From: Pseudomonadota bacterium
GTDB taxonomy: Bacteria > Pseudomonadota > Alphaproteobacteria > Sphingomonadales > Sphingomonadaceae
Length of the DNA: 64,000 nt
Assembly (NCBI GenBank): GCA_023457895.1
Contig: JAEXAY010000050.1
Coordinates: 32,675 to 96,674, forward strand
Direction: 5' to 3'
Part shown: positions 59,888-64,000 of the stretch, piece after piece
Layout: every line of letters starts with the position of its first letter
Numbering within the stretch: the first letter of the stretch is position 1
Made by a program: the position numbers and the translations under genes
The notes under the pieces: generated by a model
Database searches by the model: none
The model's input: the letters and a program-made list of their open reading frames with translations, nothing else
Told to the model about the DNA's origin: nothing

Positions 59888-60014
59888 ACCTCCCTTCCAG
59901 GGAGGGTCGAAAAATTGGTACAATTTTTCGGGGTGGGTAAAATGCTAGTGGCGGGGTTGCATACCCACCCCAAAAGACGTGCCGTCTTTTGACCCTCCCT
60001 AAAAGGGACGGTGG
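59888..60014. repeat. Two-arm palindromic repeat element, copy 2
   Basis: CCTCCCTTCCAGGGAGGGTC, AAAAATTG..CAATTTTT and CGGGGTGGGTA; then a 33-bp spacer; then ACCCACCCC, AAAAGACG..CGTCTTTT, GACCCTCCCT and GGACGGTGG. The two arms are inverted copies of each other and match the element at 19475-19608, with different inner hairpin stems. Confidence 0.8.
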
Positions 60015-60085
60015 ACGGAATGCCGCTTTGGTCAGGGCGATCGTACCCGCTGGCGTCCCGCTCCTTGCTGACGTAAAGCGCGATC

Positions 60086-60586
60086 ATGTTCGCCTTCTCG
60101 CCCGTATCCACCAATCCCGCCGCCCTCTACCGCGAACTGGCCGACGCGGCCGATGCGATTACGGCTGGAGAAAGCGATGGCATCGCCAATATGGCCAATG
60201 TCGCCGCGCTGATCTGGCAGGCGCTGCCCGATCTCAACTGGGGGGGCTTCTACCGCATGCGTGAAGATGGAAGCGAACTGGTACTCGGACCGTTTCAGGG
60301 AAAAGCCGCCTGCATCCGCATCGCGCTCGGTAGCGGGGTCTGCGGGACGGCGGCGGCAACCGGCGAGGTGCAACTGGTGCCGGACGTTCACGCCTTTCCA
60401 GGTCATATCGCCTGCGATTCTGCCAGCCAGTCGGAGCTGGTCGTACCGCTTTTCCATGACGGCCACGTCATCGCCGTGCTCGATCTCGATAGCCCCTTGC
60501 CCGGCCGTTTTACCATGATCGACGCCGAAGGATGCCGCGCACTGTGCGCGCGTATTGCACCACGCCTGTTAAACGCACGCGCTTGA
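60086..60586 (+). CDS. msrC: GAF-domain free methionine-(R)-sulfoxide reductase
   Basis: 166 residues forming one GAF domain. The cysteines of the family are Cys76 (KAACIRIALG), Cys86 (SGVCGTAAATG) and Cys110 (HIACDSASQSELVVPL), and the DLNWGGFY motif is near 49-56. It reduces free methionine-R-sulfoxide in the cytoplasm using thioredoxin. Stand-alone gene. Followed by a possible terminator at 60599-60626. Confidence 0.9.
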   Translation: MFAFSPVSTNPAALYRELADAADAITAGESDGIANMANVAALIWQALPDLNWGGFYRMREDGSELVLGPFQGKAACIRIALGSGVCGTAAATGEVQLVPDVHAFPGHIACDSASQSELVVPLFHDGHVIAVLDLDSPLPGRFTMIDAEGCRALCARIAPRLLNARA

Positions 60587-60598
60587 CCAGACGTTAAC

Positions 60599-60626
60599 AA
60601 ATAGCAGCGCTCACGACGCTATTTTG
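60599..60626 (+). terminator. Possible terminator of msrC
   Basis: AAATAGC and GCTATTT (7-bp arms) around AGCGCTCACGAC, followed by TTGCG. The arms are AT-rich and the T-run is short, so this is weak. Confidence 0.4.
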
Positions 60627-60816
60627 CGCCTGTCCCGCTAAAGATGTGCCTTTATTTCATTAAATATACTATCATTTCAATAAGATGACTTGGCCCGAAA
60701 AGAGACAGGCTGGATGTATCGCGCGTTGCCAATTACTAATAAACTTTGCTAACAAAAGGTTAACAAGAGTCCAAAAGGCAGTCCGCAACGGGCTTCCGGC
60801 TTGGGAGGAATTAACT
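60627..60816. promoter_or_regulatory. AT-rich upstream region of the surface-protein gene
   Basis: About 190 bp, clearly AT-rich (TTTCATTAAATATACTATC..), with TTAACA and a GAGTC (GANTC) motif near 60763. A strong promoter for the following exported protein is likely, but no exact -35/-10 can be fixed. Confidence 0.4.
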
Positions 60817-61536
60817 ATGCGAACTCTTTTGTTGCTAGGGCTTGCCGCGGGCGCCTGCGTGATGAGCAACACCGCACGCGCCGCCGAATCATCTGCGGAT
60901 GCGGCCGCGAGCGCCGCCGCCCAGCAGGCCGGGACCAGCTACACGCCACCATCCTATCAGGGCACGGGCTATCCGGGCGATGCCTATTATCAAGACGGCT
61001 ATTATCAGGGGGGGGCTTATCAGGGCGGTTATGATCCCGAACGCAGCTACCGCTATGACAGCCGCTACAGCGACGCCGACATGGCGCGCCTGTGCCGCAG
61101 CGACAATGGGCTTGGCGGTGCTGCTGCCGGCGCGGTTGTCGGTGGCGTTGCCGGAAATGTCATCGCCGGCCGCGGCAATCGCGGCCTCGGCACGGCCGTC
61201 GGTGCGGTAGCGGGCGCGGCCATCGGCGGGACGATCGACCGCGAAGCCGACAAGCGCCGCTGCGAGGATTATCACCGCCGCGTGGCCTATGAGCGCGAAT
61301 ATCGCGATTACTATAACCGCCATTATGGGGCGCAAGGGTATCCGCAGGGCAGGGACCCGCAGGGCTATTATCAGGGCACCTATGGCTATTACACCGTGCC
61401 CGAAACGGTAGTGACGACCGAATATGTTCCTTACGAAACCGTCACGACAACCACCGAAACCACATATGACTATGCCTATCCCCAGAGGCGGGCGGTGCGA
61501 AAGGCAGCGAAAAGACCGCCCCTCGTTCTCAAATAG
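60817..61536 (+). CDS. Glycine-zipper 2TM-domain (17-kDa surface antigen-like) exported protein
   Basis: 239 residues; ATG 60817 follows GGAGGAATTAACT. Signal peptide (MRTLLLLGLAAGACVMSNTARAA). Tyr/Gly/Gln-rich segment with repeated YYQ/YQGG units (about 47-75), then a glycine-zipper hairpin (GLGGAAAGAVVGGVAGNVIAG and GTAVGAVAGAAIGG, about 97-135) flanked by a cysteine, a Tyr/Arg-rich region, and a Thr-rich TETTYDYAYPQRR tail. Glycine zippers of this family insert into the outer membrane. Function not known beyond envelope location. Confidence 0.85.
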   Translation: MRTLLLLGLAAGACVMSNTARAAESSADAAASAAAQQAGTSYTPPSYQGTGYPGDAYYQDGYYQGGAYQGGYDPERSYRYDSRYSDADMARLCRSDNGLGGAAAGAVVGGVAGNVIAGRGNRGLGTAVGAVAGAAIGGTIDREADKRRCEDYHRRVAYEREYRDYYNRHYGAQGYPQGRDPQGYYQGTYGYYTVPETVVTTEYVPYETVTTTTETTYDYAYPQRRAVRKAAKRPPLVLK

Positions 61537-61566
61537 AGAATCTTCGCAAACACTCTGCACGAACGG

Positions 61567-61606
61567 AAAAAACCGCATCAGGCGAGGCCATGATGCGGTT
61601 TTTTTT
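61567..61606. terminator. Bidirectional intrinsic terminator
   Basis: AAAACCGCATCA and TGATGCGGTTTTTTTT form a 12-bp stem around GGCGAGGCCA. Lies between the convergent surface-protein gene and the HerA-like ATPase gene. Confidence 0.92.
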
Positions 61607-61629
61607 GGCGGATAGTTCGAAAAAGGGTT

Positions 61630-63312
61630 CTAGCGGCCCTGGCTGCGCCAGCGGCGGACAACCCGGTCGAGGATTTCCGCCTCGCCGCCGGTCTGCTTCC
61701 ACAGTTCGGAGAAGAGCGGGTCGGTCGAGGCCGGCCGCTTATGCTCTTCAAGCGTATCGAGCGCGACGCGGATCGGGATCGAAACGCCCTCACCGCAAAT
61801 GATGCACTCGCGATTTCTGAGCGCGGGGATCGAGTCGACGAAACCGCGCGAGCCTTCGGGCATCGCCGCCTTCACGAAATCGCGGTCGCGATCATTGTTG
61901 AGGCGCATGGAAATGATCGTGCCGCACTGCGACAGCACGCCTTCCGCAAGGTCGGACGGGCGCTGGGTGATGAGCCCCAGCGAGACGCCATATTTACGGC
62001 CTTCCTTGGCGATCCGCTCGAGGATCTTGCGCACCGCCTGACCGCCGCCAATGGTCGAGCTCGGAATGTAGCGGTGGGCTTCCTCGCATACCAGCAGCAC
62101 CGGCCGCTGCGGCTCGTTGCGCGCCCAGATCGCATAGTCGAACACCATGCGCGAAAGCACCGCCACCACGACGGAGGTGATGTCCGAGGGCACACCCGAC
62201 ACGTCGATGATCGAAATCGGACGGCCATCCGACGGCAGGCGGAAAATCTTGGCGAGGAAGGCAGCCATCGTATCGCCCACCAGCATCCCTGAAAACATGA
62301 AGCTGTAGCGCGGGTCGTTGCGCATTTCCTCGATCTTGCCTTTGAGCCGCATGAACGGCGCGGACGAAGTCGACTTGTCGAGCTTGCCCATCTCGGTCTG
62401 GATGATGTTGAGGAGGTCCGACAGCAAATAGGGAATGGGCGAATCCACGGTGAGCTTGCTCATCCCTTCGGCGAGGCGATTCTTGGCCCGCGCCTGGAGA
62501 AGGCATTTGGACAGGATGTCGCAGTCCATCTGCCGGTCCTTGCCTTCCGAGGTCACGAACACTTCGCAATGTTCCTCGAAATTCAGAAGCCAGTAAGGCA
62601 TGGCGAGATTGTCAACATCGAACAGCGCGCCGGTATCGCGGAAGGCCGCCGAATATTCGCCGTGCGGGTCGATCATCACGATATGGCCTTCGGGCGCCGC
62701 CTCGCAGATTTTATGGAGAATAAGCGCGGCGCTGGTCGATTTACCGGTACCGGTCGACCCGAGAAGTGCGAAATGCTTGCCGAGCATTGCGTCGATATAG
62801 AGCGCTCCGCGGATATCCCTGGTCGGGTAGACCGTGCCGATTTCGACATGCGCGCGCTCGTCAGCGGCATAGACCTGCTTCAGGTCCGCGCTGGTTGCAG
62901 CATAGACCTCCGAACCCGGCACCGGATAGCGGGTCACACCGCGGCGGAAATTATAGATTTTGCCCGTCAGCTTTTCCTCATCGCCCTCGCCCATGAAGTC
63001 GATCTGGGCGATGATGATGCCGTGCCCCCGGTCATGCATAGACTGCGACCGGATGCTGGCGAGCAGCCAGTTGGTGCCGACGCGAATCTTGATCTGCGCA
63101 CCGACCTGCCCTGCCATGGCAAGCGCGGGGTCCGAATTGGCGGCGAATTGCGCAATGGCATTGGCGTCGAGCAGGATCTGCGAACTGGAGCCCGCGACGT
63201 CCATGACCTCGCCGATGAGATTGTGGCGGGCGGGCGGCGCGCTGACGGCAACGCGCGGTTCGGGGACGGCATCAAAGCCCTGCTGAAAATTATGCTGCCC
63301 CGAAACGTCCAT
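61630..63312 (-). CDS. HerA/DUF87-type ATPase
   Basis: 560 residues. The HAS-barrel-like N-terminus (about 25-130) is followed by the FtsK/HerA-type motor: Walker A LLGSTGTGKSTS (Lys191) with DPHGEYSAAF near 217-226, Walker B VLLVCEEAHRYIP near 408-420, and a downstream LITQRPSDLAEGVLSQC sensor block. Hexameric DNA or protein translocase by family; in bacteria a helicase-like repair or conjugation role is suspected, but the partner nuclease NurA is not beside it. Upstream gene on the same strand is a TIGR02186 membrane protein. Confidence 0.88.
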   Translation of the reverse strand: MDVSGQHNFQQGFDAVPEPRVAVSAPPARHNLIGEVMDVAGSSSQILLDANAIAQFAANSDPALAMAGQVGAQIKIRVGTNWLLASIRSQSMHDRGHGIIIAQIDFMGEGDEEKLTGKIYNFRRGVTRYPVPGSEVYAATSADLKQVYAADERAHVEIGTVYPTRDIRGALYIDAMLGKHFALLGSTGTGKSTSAALILHKICEAAPEGHIVMIDPHGEYSAAFRDTGALFDVDNLAMPYWLLNFEEHCEVFVTSEGKDRQMDCDILSKCLLQARAKNRLAEGMSKLTVDSPIPYLLSDLLNIIQTEMGKLDKSTSSAPFMRLKGKIEEMRNDPRYSFMFSGMLVGDTMAAFLAKIFRLPSDGRPISIIDVSGVPSDITSVVVAVLSRMVFDYAIWARNEPQRPVLLVCEEAHRYIPSSTIGGGQAVRKILERIAKEGRKYGVSLGLITQRPSDLAEGVLSQCGTIISMRLNNDRDRDFVKAAMPEGSRGFVDSIPALRNRECIICGEGVSIPIRVALDTLEEHKRPASTDPLFSELWKQTGGEAEILDRVVRRWRSQGR

Positions 63313-63423
63313 GCGAAAGCCCCCGCGTCATTCTTTTGATTGATAGGGCGTGGTATAATCGGCAGTGGTAAAGAAAGACTTAGGCAGCGCAGGCGAAATC
63401 CACGGTGCTAAAGCCTCGGCCCG

Positions 63424-64000
63424 TCAGCCGCGTTTGCGGAATAGCAGCGCGCCGGCATAACCGAAGGCCAGCGACACCAGAATGGCCGCAAGACCATAGA
63501 GAAAGCCATGCTGTTCGGCCGCTTCAGCGACGAAACGCTCGAAGCCCGACTTGCGGATGACGATATCGCGCGAGGCCACGGCCAGCACACGGCCGCGGCT
63601 GATCAGGAAGGTTTCGGCGGTATAATGGCCGACCGGCACCCGCGCCGGGATGTAGATGCGCGCGCGGTAAAGGACATCCTCGCTGATCTGCACTGCGTTG
63701 GGGCGTTCGTCGAACAGTTCGTGCCGTGTCTTGAGATCAATGAGGCCGCGTTCGAAGCGGATATTCTGGTCCCCTACCGAAGCGCTGGCGGGCGACAGCT
63801 GAAGGTTGCGCAGCCCCAGTTCGTAGATGGCGGCGGTCCGTTCATCGACAATCGTGTCAATGGGGCGCGAGGACGCGATCGCATAATAGCCCGGAACGCT
63901 GCGGAACCGGGCGCTTTCGGCATTGATCCAAACGCCCGCGATCTTCTGTTTTTCGCGCAAGGTGATCGGCCGCGACGGCCCCTTCAGCACTACCACGATG
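63424..64000 (-). CDS. TIGR02186 family membrane protein (5' end outside window)
   Basis: At least 190 residues visible, open to the right edge. Conserved C-terminal region: ASSRPIDTIVDERTA, YELGLRNLQLSPAS, FERGLIDLKTRHELFDERPNAVQ, IYIPARVPVGHYTAETFLISRGRVL, and a terminal membrane helix (FLYGLAAILVSLAFGYAGALLF) plus RKRG tail. Function unknown; family members often sit beside sulfite/TauE-type exporters in alphaproteobacteria, and that neighbour would be off the window. The ATG at 63996 may be internal. Confidence 0.8.
   Translation of the reverse strand, partial: IVVVLKGPSRPITLREKQKIAGVWINAESARFRSVPGYYAIASSRPIDTIVDERTAAIYELGLRNLQLSPASASVGDQNIRFERGLIDLKTRHELFDERPNAVQISEDVLYRARIYIPARVPVGHYTAETFLISRGRVLAVASRDIVIRKSGFERFVAEAAEQHGFLYGLAAILVSLAFGYAGALLFRKRG

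Noticed and set aside
1..64000. CRISPR arrays
   Set aside because: No set of regularly spaced direct repeats was seen; the repeats found are inverted pairs with variable spacers.

Overview
The window looks like chromosomal DNA from a sphingomonad alphaproteobacterium, probably Sphingopyxis or a close relative. The genus is inferred. The evidence is the high GC content, a CtrA cell-cycle regulator, Bpt leucyltransferase, a PEP-CTERM protein, and palindromic repeats of sphingomonad type (the peptide SPEPVEGR appears in reading frames). About 57 protein genes, two glycine tRNAs and several terminators and repeats can be supported.

Regions. 1-2307 is the end of a mobile genomic island integrated at a tRNA-Gly(TCC) gene: a P4-type integrase and, next to it, an in-frame chimera of an ECF sigma factor and the conjugation ATPase TrbE that runs off the left edge. 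2460-3251 is an enoyl-CoA hydratase. 3371-12150 is a histidine catabolism locus: MFS transporter, hutI, hutH, hutG, hutU and a cysteine hydrolase on the minus strand, with divergent hutF. Together these encode the route histidine, urocanate, imidazolonepropionate, formiminoglutamate, formylglutamate, glutamate. 12145-20665 holds metabolic and transport genes: bpt, a PfkB kinase, threonine ammonia-lyase, a hydroxyisobutyrate-type dehydrogenase with an amidohydrolase, a FucP-like transporter and a flavin monooxygenase. 20761-23374 is sdhCDA without sdhB. 23463-27046 has small membrane proteins, an S41 protease lipoprotein and alanine dehydrogenase.

27141-31246 is a run of three soluble methyl-accepting chemotaxis proteins, each exactly 446 residues. 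They are followed by an SDR, prmA, a TIGR02117 protein and an AT-rich orphan XRE regulator. 34029-39555 carries ligA, recN, bamD and a cyclophilin. 39971-53127 is a long minus-strand transcription/translation/RNA cluster: rimP-nusA-ylxR-infB-thioesterase-glyoxalase-rbfA-vapB-vapC-tdk-GNAT-site-2 protease-truB-rpsO-pnp. A toxin-antitoxin pair and metabolic genes sit inside it.

53314-64000 has a lipoprotein sugar dehydrogenase, tRNA-Gly(CCC), arfB, an RluA-type pseudouridine synthase, two TPR lipoproteins, a PEP-CTERM protein, ctrA, a free-methionine-sulfoxide reductase, a glycine-zipper surface protein, a HerA-like ATPase and a partial TIGR02186 membrane protein.

The most striking signals are: (1) the sigma-TrbE chimera at the island end; (2) palindromic repeat pairs of at least three families that have invaded the coding sequences of ligA (twice), truB and ylxR while keeping frame, adding about 20-30 residue peptides; (3) the three equal-length soluble MCPs with diverged, unidentified sensor domains.
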